NCBI GenBank assembly: GCA_017792445.1
Contig: CP051232.1
Coordinates: 3,694,001 to 3,758,000 of the forward strand
Reading direction: 5' to 3'
Origin: Maritimibacter sp.
Lineage (GTDB): Bacteria; Pseudomonadota; Alphaproteobacteria; Rhodobacterales; Rhodobacteraceae
Length of the DNA: 64,000 bases
The notes under the pieces were generated by a model. The model searched no databases. It was given only the letters and a program-made list of their open reading frames with translations, and had not been told where the DNA came from. Positions 25,791 through 33,869 of this stretch are shown here, one piece after another (the stretch's first letter is position 1; every line of letters begins with the position of its first letter). A program made the translations under genes and the position numbers.

Positions 25791-26585
25791 TCAGTCGATT
25801 TTCCGGGCGGATGCCTTCGGAAAGGGCGGTGTCGGCACCGCGTAATAGCGGTCCGCGTCCAGAACCACGAAATCCTGCATGTCCAGCACGGCGCGGTCTT
25901 CGTCGGACAGAGAGCGGATCGCATCGGCCAGGGCCAGCCGCAGATCGCCCGCCGGATGTGTTCCGGCGGTGATGAAGGGCAGGCCCGGCGTCGGCGCGGT
26001 GCGTCCGACCTCGCGCAGGGCCGCCGCGACCTCCGGGTCCCAGCGGCAGATCATCCGCCACGTCTGCGCGTCGATGCAGGCCACGTCGGCCTCGCCCCGC
26101 GCCACCGCGTTGGCCGAGGCACGGTGCGCGCCGGTCAGCACGATGTCCTCGAAGCCCAGCCCCTCGGCGGCAAGGTAGTTGGCGGGCGCGGCCCAGCCGG
26201 ACTGCGAGTTGCGGCTGTTGCAGGCCAGCGTCATGCCGGCCCAGTCATCGGGCCGGTCGCGGCCGTCGTCGGCGCGGATCACGAAAACGCTGTTGTAGTG
26301 GCCGGGTGGACAATCGGGCAGGCCGTAGTCCGCGGTGCCGACAAGGGTCACGACATCTTTCAGGCGATCGCGAAAGGGCAGGCCGCAGGTTTGGGACAGG
26401 GTCAGACCGGGGTCCATCCAGTGTGACCAAAGATCCTCAGGTTGCGTCAGCCGGTCGGGCAGCGACCAGCCGCGTTCCCCAGCGTCACGCCACATTTCGG
26501 ACAAATTTGCACGAATCACACACCACAACTTCTGGTTGGCCGCCTCGGTCTCGGGGCGGTCGTACATCGGCAGGGCTGCGGTCAT
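25791..26585 (-). CDS. PhnD-like periplasmic-binding-fold protein without signal peptide
   Basis: 264 residues from the ATG at 26585. The fold pattern is that of PhnD-type phosphate/phosphonate binding proteins (PF12974): WMDPGLTLSQTCGLPF, VTLVGTADYGLPDCPPGHYNSVFVIR, LACNSRNSQSGWAAPANYL, VARGEADVACIDAQTW and LPFITAG. The N-terminus is polar with no signal peptide or lipobox, so as it stands it is cytoplasmic. No phosphonate transporter genes are nearby. It is coupled by an ATGA overlap to the TerB-like gene. The ligand is unknown. Confidence 0.75.
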   Translation of the reverse strand: MTAALPMYDRPETEAANQKLWCVIRANLSEMWRDAGERGWSLPDRLTQPEDLWSHWMDPGLTLSQTCGLPFRDRLKDVVTLVGTADYGLPDCPPGHYNSVFVIRADDGRDRPDDWAGMTLACNSRNSQSGWAAPANYLAAEGLGFEDIVLTGAHRASANAVARGEADVACIDAQTWRMICRWDPEVAAALREVGRTAPTPGLPFITAGTHPAGDLRLALADAIRSLSDEDRAVLDMQDFVVLDADRYYAVPTPPFPKASARKID

Positions 26586-27025
26586 GCGTTGCGGGCTTCG
26601 ACGCGCTGGCGGGCAAGGGCGCTGTCGCGGTCGTTGACGCCCAGAAGGTTCGCCACGAGACGCAGAAGCGAGGTCTCTTCCTCGTCCCGGACCCCGTCGG
26701 CAAGCACCACCGCCCAAAGCGCTTCGATGACCGCGGCACGGTCTTCGTACGCGACGGCATCCTTGATCGCGCGGGTGAAGCGGACGGTGTCGGGCGCTTC
26801 GGCCTCCAGCGCCTCGGCGTCGGCGCGAAGCTTCGGGGCCTCGAACGGCGACAGCCCGTAGCGCTCGGCCAGCAGGCGGTCGATCAGGCTGGCCTCGTCA
26901 GAGGCATATTCCCCGTCCGACCGGGCAACCCTGACAAGCAGCGCGGCAAGGGCCAGTCGCGCGTCAGGATCGGGAAGGGTCTGGGGCATCGGCTCTGTCA
27001 GCCGGCGAAGAAGATCTGCGAACAT
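26582..27025 (-). CDS. TerB-like (COG4103 type) protein
   Basis: 147 residues from the ATG at 27025, which has GGGTGAT upstream; the open frame reaches 27133 but the extra residues look unrelated. The helical TerB pattern is visible as LALAALLVRVARSDGEYASDEASLIDRLL and again as WAVVLADGVRDEEETSLLRLVANLLG, each with an acidic metal-binding-like DGE or DGVRDEEE loop. Family members occur in tellurite-resistance and stress systems, but most solitary ones have no known role. It overlaps the PhnD-like gene. Confidence 0.78.
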   Translation of the reverse strand: MFADLLRRLTEPMPQTLPDPDARLALAALLVRVARSDGEYASDEASLIDRLLAERYGLSPFEAPKLRADAEALEAEAPDTVRFTRAIKDAVAYEDRAAVIEALWAVVLADGVRDEEETSLLRLVANLLGVNDRDSALARQRVEARNA

Positions 27026-27161
27026 ATCACCCGATATAGACCGCGAGTCACCGGCGGGAAAGTGCCTACACCGGGTCGTGAAAGGCGCTTTGAGTCGGGG
27101 ATTCGTTTCGCAACTCGCCCTAAAAGCGAACAATCCGGGGAATTGTTGTTAGGGTCGTTAA

Positions 27162-27647
27162 CTAGCGATGGGTCATCCGGATGGACATGCTCTGCAAAGC
27201 GTCCGTATCCGTTTTCGACAGCACCTGGATGCCGGCCGTGACGACATCAAGTTGTTGAAGTTTATCGCAAATTTCGTCGATCTCGACATCCAGATAATCA
27301 CGGTCGGCGCGGGCGAAGCCACCCAGCGTCCGGCTGTGGTCGTTGTGGATGGAAGCAGTGAAACCGTAGTTCAGCCCGTAGTCACGTGACTGTTCCATGA
27401 CGCCGCTTTTGTCCACGTGGCGCAGGTCGCGCCAGCGTACGAAACCGGTATTCTCGAAAGCCCAATGAACCGCCGGATCCTTGATAACAAAGCCATTTCT
27501 GGCATAGGCGTCCGTCCACTTCTCGGGGAAGGTCTGGAACAGGAAGGTGGGCGCGTTGTACTTAATGTGCAGGGCGATCGCGAACCCCAGGGGGCACAAT
27601 TCGTCCAATTCAGACAACAGGCCGGCGATGTTCGCTCTTTTGTCCAC
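27162..27647 (-). CDS. LuxR-type autoinducer-binding domain protein lacking the DNA-binding domain
   Basis: 161 residues from a GTG at 27647. It consists only of the autoinducer-binding domain of LuxR regulators, with W44, Y48, D57-P58 and W72 at the positions expected for the lactone pocket (KWTDAYARNGFVIKDP), and ends after DALQSMSIRMTHR with no helix-turn-helix. It is divergently transcribed from a full-length LuxR whose W44, Y48 and D57-P58 are at the same residue numbers. It may sequester the signal or form inactive heterodimers with the full regulator, as TrlR does with TraR; this is inference. Confidence 0.8.
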   Translation of the reverse strand: MDKRANIAGLLSELDELCPLGFAIALHIKYNAPTFLFQTFPEKWTDAYARNGFVIKDPAVHWAFENTGFVRWRDLRHVDKSGVMEQSRDYGLNYGFTASIHNDHSRTLGGFARADRDYLDVEIDEICDKLQQLDVVTAGIQVLSKTDTDALQSMSIRMTHR

Positions 27648-27769
27648 GTTTCTACCGGGAACTCTCTATAAAGTTGCGTGTCTGCGCGGGATCGGCGTAT
27701 GGTCCTGCAAGACGATTCCTACCGTCTGTTAACACAAAATCGCAATCATTTAATAAGAGAGCGGGTCTT

Positions 27770-28393
27770 ATGGGGATGAACATGAGCTTTGACGTCGAGA
27801 CCGACGTCTTCAACGATCTGTCGCCGTCAGGACATTTCCTGGCGCTGCGGATCGGTTTCGCATTCCCGATGTTCGAACAGAACGTGCTGCCCGCCGAGTG
27901 GGTGCAGCGCTACTCCGCGATGGGGTACGTGCTGTCCGACCCGGTGATGAACTGGCTGTACGCTGCGGACACTGACGCGACCCGCTGGAGCGAGATTGCG
28001 CTTCCGGATCCGCGCGGCGTCATGGACGAGGCCGCGAATTTCGGTCTGTCCTTCGGCGTGGCGGTCTGCTGCCGCGACACCGGCCCCCAGGGTCAGCGTA
28101 GTTTCGGCTCGTTCGCGCGCTCTGATCGCGAGTTCACGGACCCCGAAATCGAGGCCCTGACGCACAACCTGAAGACGCTGCATGATTCGCTTCTGCCGCC
28201 CACGAACCTGACGAAAGCGGAGCTCGAAGCCCTCGGAATGGTCAAAAATGGCCTTTTGATGAAAGAGATTGCAGATTTACTTGGCGTCAGCGAGGGGGCT
28301 GTGAAGCAGCGTCTGAAGAACGCGAAATCCAAGCTTAACGCTAAAACTAGTACCCATGCGGCCACCATGGCCACAACTTATGGGCTTATCTAG
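27770..28393 (+). CDS. LuxR-family quorum-sensing transcriptional regulator
   Basis: 207 residues from the ATG at 27770; ATGs at 27776 and 27782 are also possible. Residues about 10-160 form the autoinducer-binding domain (W44, Y48, D57-P58, W73). The C-terminal domain has LTKAELEALGMVKNGLLMKE and then IADLLGVSEGAVKQRLKNAK, a LuxR helix-turn-helix. A short unrelated tail follows. It lies 110 bases upstream of the LuxI-type synthase on the same strand and is its probable partner. Confidence 0.9.
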   Translation: MGMNMSFDVETDVFNDLSPSGHFLALRIGFAFPMFEQNVLPAEWVQRYSAMGYVLSDPVMNWLYAADTDATRWSEIALPDPRGVMDEAANFGLSFGVAVCCRDTGPQGQRSFGSFARSDREFTDPEIEALTHNLKTLHDSLLPPTNLTKAELEALGMVKNGLLMKEIADLLGVSEGAVKQRLKNAKSKLNAKTSTHAATMATTYGLI

Positions 28394-28454
28394 GATCGTT
28401 GCGCGCTTCGCGCGTGAGCGATCGTTCATGACGCACTGTTGATTAGTCATTAAC

Positions 28455-28474
28455 AACCGTTCACAGAACGGGTT
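28455..28474 (+). promoter_or_regulatory. 20-bp inverted repeat upstream of the AHL synthase (lux-box-like or leader hairpin)
   Basis: AACCGTTC, spacer ACA, GAACGGGTT form an imperfect dyad of 20 bases in the luxR-luxI gap. The size fits a LuxR-type operator, but it lies only 30 bases before the start codon, so it would either repress from a downstream position or act as an RNA hairpin in the leader. Confidence 0.4.
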
Positions 28475-28478
28475 AAAT

Positions 28479-28499
28479 CACTCTCCAAGAAGGAGAGTG
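28479..28499 (+). promoter_or_regulatory. Hairpin burying the ribosome-binding site of the AHL synthase
   Basis: CACTCTCC (28479-28486) pairs perfectly with GGAGAGTG (28492-28499) around the loop AAGAA. The Shine-Dalgarno AGGAGA (28491-28496) lies in the 3' arm, 7 bases before the ATG at 28504. Folding would hide the ribosome site and reduce translation. Confidence 0.65.
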
Positions 28500-28503
28500 A
28501 CCA

Positions 28504-29115
28504 ATGCGCCATATCACGTTCGACTTGTCGACCATGCACGAGCATGGTTCGGCATTCTTCGACTACCTCGGTTTACGAAAACGATTTTTCGTCGATATCC
28601 TGAATTGGGACATCCCGCACAACGACAAGTTCGAGATGGACCAGTACGACAATCCGACCGCCTGGTACTCGCTTTGCATCCACGACGGAGAGGTCATCGG
28701 CGGCACCCGCGTGATGCCGACCACCGCCCGTTGGGGGAAACACAGCTACATGCTGAAAGACGCGCGCGAGGGTGTTCTCGACAGCATTCCGCATGACGCG
28801 ATGCCGTCCGACATCATCTCGCCCCTCGTGTGGGAGATGACGCGTCTGGTGATCTCGCCGGATCTGCGCCGCGCCGAAGATCGTGCGCGCTGCCTGCAGT
28901 CCGTCGGGCAGGGCCTGTACGACATCGCCGAGGCGCAGAACGTGTCCGAATACATGGGCATCTCGGCCGTGGCGCTGATCCGCGTCCTGCGCCAGCTGGG
29001 TTTCCCGCTGGAACGCATGGGCACGCCCTATCACGATGCGGCCGACCGCCGGAACTACACCGTCATGCGCATGCCGGTGCATCTTCAGAACCAGCGGCTG
29101 CTTGCCGCCGAGTGA
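28504..29115 (+). CDS. LuxI-family acyl-homoserine-lactone synthase
   Basis: 203 residues with the invariant LuxI residues in place: R25, F28, W35, D46, D49, R69 (GGTRVMPT), E111 and R114 (WEMTRLVI). It joins an acyl chain from acyl-ACP to S-adenosylmethionine, releasing the homoserine-lactone signal. Chain length cannot be told. Two hairpins precede it, one covering the ribosome site. Together with the upstream regulator it makes a complete quorum-sensing circuit. Confidence 0.93.
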   Translation: MRHITFDLSTMHEHGSAFFDYLGLRKRFFVDILNWDIPHNDKFEMDQYDNPTAWYSLCIHDGEVIGGTRVMPTTARWGKHSYMLKDAREGVLDSIPHDAMPSDIISPLVWEMTRLVISPDLRRAEDRARCLQSVGQGLYDIAEAQNVSEYMGISAVALIRVLRQLGFPLERMGTPYHDAADRRNYTVMRMPVHLQNQRLLAAE

Positions 29116-29174
29116 ACGCCAAAACGACAGACAGGTACGAGTACACTCACGGTTAACACTCACGGAAGCGCTGC

Positions 29175-29223
29175 CCGGCGCGCAGGTCCTCCTTCGCATG
29201 GTCCCCTCAGACCTGCGCGCCGG
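29175..29223. other. Long perfect stem-loop between convergent genes
   Basis: CCGGCGCGCAGGTC (29175-29188) pairs perfectly with GACCTGCGCGCCGG (29210-29223), a 14-bp stem with a 21-base loop holding CTCCTTC and CCCCTC. It sits between the ends of the AHL synthase and pyrG genes. It lacks a T-run, so it could be a Rho-dependent-type end, a processed 3' end or a small RNA. A 10-bp direct repeat ACACTCACGG (29143-29152 and 29156-29165) precedes it. Confidence 0.5.
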
Positions 29224-29294
29224 CACGTTCCATGACTTATGACCAGCAGCACGAATGACGCGACCCCAAGGGGCCGCGGCCTGTCGCAACCGCC

Positions 29295-30938
<1,644 letters not shown>

Positions 30939-31064
30939 ATGATGGAAACTCCCGTGAAAGCTCGTGAATCATGCAGGCGGAACGCCGTTGAAAAACGCTT
31001 ACCCACGGGACTTAAGGTATAACCGATTCCCGCAGGTTGCGCAAGCAAACCGCTACATGGTGTA

Positions 31065-31084
31065 GAGGGGGAATTTTCCCCCTC
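31065..31084. other. Hairpin between secG and pyrG
   Basis: GAGGGGGAA pairs with TTCCCCCTC around TT, a 9-bp perfect stem 19 bases past the secG stop. It is not followed by a T-run on the minus strand. It may be a weak terminator or a stability element on the secG-pyrG transcript. Confidence 0.45.
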
Positions 31085-31102
31085 AATCAGTTGTGGATAT
31101 TG

Positions 31103-31474
31103 TCAGTCGGCGCGCGGCGGGGTCAGCGGGGCGTCGCCATCCGTCGGCGGCAGCAGATCGCTGGCCGGGGGCAGCGCGGGGCCGCTGTTCTCGTCAACCG
31201 GCGCGCTGGCGCCGCCGCCGAGGCGGTCGATGATCGAGGTGTCGTTCGAGTTGCTTGCGCCGATCACGGTCAGGGCGATCGAGGTCGCGATGAACGCGAT
31301 CGCAAAGCCCCATGTCAGCTTGCCAAGCGCCGTCGCCGCGCCGCGGGCGGACATCACGCCGCCACCGCCGCCGCCGCCCATGCCAAGGCCACCGCCCTCG
31401 GACCGCTGAAGCAGCACCACGCCGATCAGGCACAGGGCAAGGATCAGGTGGATGACGAGGATGACGTTTTCCAT
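31103..31474 (-). CDS. secG: Preprotein translocase subunit SecG
   Basis: 123 residues from the ATG at 31474. Two membrane helices flank the family core VVLLQRSEGGGLGMGGGGGG and the second helix ends IALTVIGAS. The C-terminal 45 residues are a Pro/Asp/Ala-rich tail, longer than in E. coli. SecG joins SecY and SecE in the inner-membrane translocon and eases SecA-driven export. The start was chosen because MENVILVIHLILAL directly begins the first helix. Confidence 0.93.
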   Translation of the reverse strand: MENVILVIHLILALCLIGVVLLQRSEGGGLGMGGGGGGGVMSARGAATALGKLTWGFAIAFIATSIALTVIGASNSNDTSIIDRLGGGASAPVDENSGPALPPASDLLPPTDGDAPLTPPRAD

Positions 31475-31576
31475 GTGTCGGTCTCGGGCCTTTGGGCTTT
31501 GCAACGGGGGGTATCTATTGCGCCCGGCGCCATACTGCAACCGATAAAACCACCTGCGATGATCGCCGCATCTGCG

Positions 31577-31975
31577 TCAGCTGTCTTCGACGTCGTCCAC
31601 GTCCAGCTGTCCCGACAGGCGGCGGCGGATGATCGACCAGCTGAGGCCGATTCCCATCACCGCCGAGACGGCGATGATTCCCAGCCAGACCATCGCGTCG
31701 GGATCCTCGACCGACAGCCAGCCCATGTCGATCAGCACCCAGACGATGGCGCCCAGCAGGGCAAGGATCAGCAGCGCGCCGAACACGCCGATGGACCGAA
31801 GCGTCGCGCGCAGGAAGATGATGTAGCCCACCAGAAGCACCAGACCCAGAAGCACGACGATGGACAGCCGCTCTTCGTAGGTCTCCAGCGCCCAACTGGT
31901 ATAGTTCCACGGCGTCGGGTTGTAGGTGGCGATCACCAGCACGAAGGCGAATATCCAGCGGATCAGCAGGGGCAT
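31577..31975 (-). CDS. Small four-helix membrane protein (DUF6524-like)
   Basis: 132 residues with four hydrophobic helices: LLIRWIFAFVLVIATYNPTP, LSIVVLLGLVLLVGYIIFL, IGVFGALLILALLGAIVWV and MVWLGIIAVSAVMGIGLSW, then an acidic tail. I believe it belongs to the uncharacterised DUF6524 group common in Rhodobacterales, from memory only. No enzymatic motif is visible. It is divergent from purA and upstream of secG by about 100 bases on the same strand. Confidence 0.7.
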   Translation of the reverse strand: MPLLIRWIFAFVLVIATYNPTPWNYTSWALETYEERLSIVVLLGLVLLVGYIIFLRATLRSIGVFGALLILALLGAIVWVLIDMGWLSVEDPDAMVWLGIIAVSAVMGIGLSWSIIRRRLSGQLDVDDVEDS

Positions 31976-32168
31976 CGGTCGGAATTTCCTTTCGCATCCA
32001 TGTGCGGGGGCGGGTTCAGGCTGTGATTGTCCGATTTGCGGCGCGGGTGTCCAGCGTCAACTGCGCGCTTGCGGGCAGGCGGCCCAATTATCGGTTTCGG
32101 TCCCGCGCGGCGGGCGCTATAGGGGGTCCGGTTTCTGACTCCGGTTTCTGATATCGAGGGGAATGGCT

Positions 32169-33461
32169 ATGGCCAACGTCGTCGTCGTGGGCGCCCAGTG
32201 GGGCGACGAGGGTAAGGGCAAGATCGTCGACTGGCTGTCCGAGCGGGCAGACGTGATCTGCCGCTTTCAGGGCGGGCACAACGCCGGCCATACGCTGGTG
32301 ATCGACGGCGAGGTCTACAAGCTGAACGCGCTGCCCTCGGGCGTGGTGCGCGGCGGCAAGCTGTCGGTGATCGGCAACGGCGTCGTGCTGGACCCGTGGC
32401 ACCTGATCAACGAGATCGACTCGATCCGCGGGCAGGGCGTCGACATCACCCCCGAGACGCTGATGATCGCCGAGAACACGCCGCTGATCCTGCCGATCCA
32501 CGGTGAACTGGACCGCGCGCGCGAGGCGCAGAACTCGGTCGCCAAGATCGGCACCACCGGGCGCGGCATCGGTCCGGCCTACGAGGACAAGGTGGGCCGC
32601 CGGTCCGTCCGCGTCGCCGACCTTGCCGACGACGAGACGCTGGAAAAGCGCGTCGACCGGGCGCTGGTGCACCACGACGCATTGCGGCGCGGGCTGGGGC
32701 TGGAGCCGGTCGACCGCGCACGCCTGCTGGCCGACCTGCGGGCGATCGCGCCCAAGATCCTCGAATACGCCGCCCCGGTCTGGAAGGTGCTGAACGAGCA
32801 GCGCAAGGCCGGCAAGCGCATCCTGTTCGAAGGCGCGCAGGGCGCGCTGCTGGACATCGACTTTGGCACCTATCCCTTCGTGACCTCGTCGAACGTGATC
32901 GCCGGGCAGGCCGCCACCGGCGTCGGCCTTGGGCCGACCGCCATCGATTTCGTGCTGGGTATCGTGAAAGCCTACACCACCCGCGTCGGTGAGGGCCCGT
33001 TCCCGACCGAGCTGGACGACGCCGACGGCCAGCGCCTAGGCGAGCGGGGCCGCGAATTCGGCACCGTGACGGGACGCAAGCGCCGCTGCGGCTGGTTCGA
33101 CGCGGTTCTGGTTCGCCAGACCTGCGCCACCTCGGGCGTCAGCGGGATCTCTCTGACCAAGCTGGACGTGCTGGACGGGTTCGAGGAACTGAAGATCTGC
33201 ACCGGCTACGAACTGGACGGCGAAACGCTGGACTATCTGCCGACCGCCGCCGAGGCGCAGGCGCGCTGCACCCCGGTTTACGAGACGATGCCGGGCTGGT
33301 CCGAGTCGACGGCCGGGGCGCGGTCGTGGGCCGATCTGCCGGGCGAGGCGGTGAAATACGTGCGCCGGATCGAGGAACTGATCCAGTGCCCGGTTGCGCT
33401 GCTGTCGACCTCGCCCGAGCGCGAGGACACCATCCTTGTCACCGACCCGTTCGCCGACTGA
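32169..33461 (+). CDS. purA: Adenylosuccinate synthetase
   Basis: 430 residues. Start set at the second ATG, 32169, which lies 7 bases after GAGGGG; the ATG at 32163 is too close to that site. Landmarks: [19 protein letters not shown] (GTP loop and catalytic Asp), GGHNAGHT (catalytic His), [42 protein letters not shown] and [15 protein letters not shown]. It forms adenylosuccinate from IMP, aspartate and GTP. Its stop overlaps the next start by one base. Confidence 0.97.
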   Translation: MANVVVVGAQWGDEGKGKIVDWLSERADVICRFQGGHNAGHTLVIDGEVYKLNALPSGVVRGGKLSVIGNGVVLDPWHLINEIDSIRGQGVDITPETLMIAENTPLILPIHGELDRAREAQNSVAKIGTTGRGIGPAYEDKVGRRSVRVADLADDETLEKRVDRALVHHDALRRGLGLEPVDRARLLADLRAIAPKILEYAAPVWKVLNEQRKAGKRILFEGAQGALLDIDFGTYPFVTSSNVIAGQAATGVGLGPTAIDFVLGIVKAYTTRVGEGPFPTELDDADGQRLGERGREFGTVTGRKRRCGWFDAVLVRQTCATSGVSGISLTKLDVLDGFEELKICTGYELDGETLDYLPTAAEAQARCTPVYETMPGWSESTAGARSWADLPGEAVKYVRRIEELIQCPVALLSTSPEREDTILVTDPFAD

Positions 33462-33682
33462 TGGCGCTGAGCTACAAGGCCCGGCGGCGGCTGTCGCTTT
33501 TGTGGCTGCTGGTGGGACTGCCGGTCTACATCGTGCTGGCGGTCACGCTTGTCGGCCTGTTCGACCGGCCGCCATTCCTGCTGGAACTGGCGATCTACGT
33601 CGGGCTTGGCGTGATCTGGGCCTTTCTTGCGCGGCCGATCTTCAAAGGCGTGGGCAAGGCTGATCCCGACGCCGAAGACTGA
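33461..33682 (+). CDS. DUF2842-family small membrane protein
   Basis: 73 residues with two membrane helices: LLWLLVGLPVYIVLAVTLVG and LELAIYVGLGVIWAFLA, with the short conserved end KGVGKADPDA. It matches the uncharacterised DUF2842 family of alphaproteobacteria. The ATG overlaps the purA stop by one base, so it is translated with purA. Confidence 0.82.
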   Translation: MALSYKARRRLSLLWLLVGLPVYIVLAVTLVGLFDRPPFLLELAIYVGLGVIWAFLARPIFKGVGKADPDAED

Positions 33683-33690
33683 TACCGGCT

Positions 33691-33741
33691 CACACGATCT
33701 TCCAGAAGATCGTGTGGCGCAGAAATTTCTAGAAATTTCTG
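33691..33741. repeat. Palindrome pair (TTTCTAGAAA-type element)
   Basis: The first palindrome (33691-33716) has 12-base arms CACACGATCTTC and GAAGATCGTGTG around CA. Three bases later, 33720-33741 is a perfect 22-base palindrome, CAGAAATTTCT then AGAAATTTCTG. It is the mirror arrangement of the pair at 22336-22384. It may serve as the purA-DUF2842 transcript end. Confidence 0.75.
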
Positions 33742-33789
33742 TGGCTTGCCGGGTTTTCCTGCGATCCTTGCGGGCGATCTGCGGGCATG

Positions 33790-33819
33790 AAAAAAGGCGG
33801 AGTGTTCGCACACTCCGCC
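33790..33819 (-). terminator. Intrinsic terminator of the acidic-protein gene
   Basis: GGCGGAGTGT (33796-33805), loop TCGC, ACACTCCGCC (33810-33819). Read on the minus strand, the 10-bp stem is followed by six Ts (33790-33795). It lies 50 bases past the stop at 33870. A second, smaller hairpin (GCTTGTG/CACAAGC) is at 33826-33843. Confidence 0.85.
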
Positions 33820-33869
33820 CAGTTGGCTTGTGATAACACAAGCACACGAACACCTTGAAATAGGTTGGA

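Noticed and set aside
27118-27154. Inverted repeat CCCTAA...TTAGGG downstream of the truncated LuxR gene
   Set aside because: The stem is interrupted and no T-run follows, so a terminator could not be supported.
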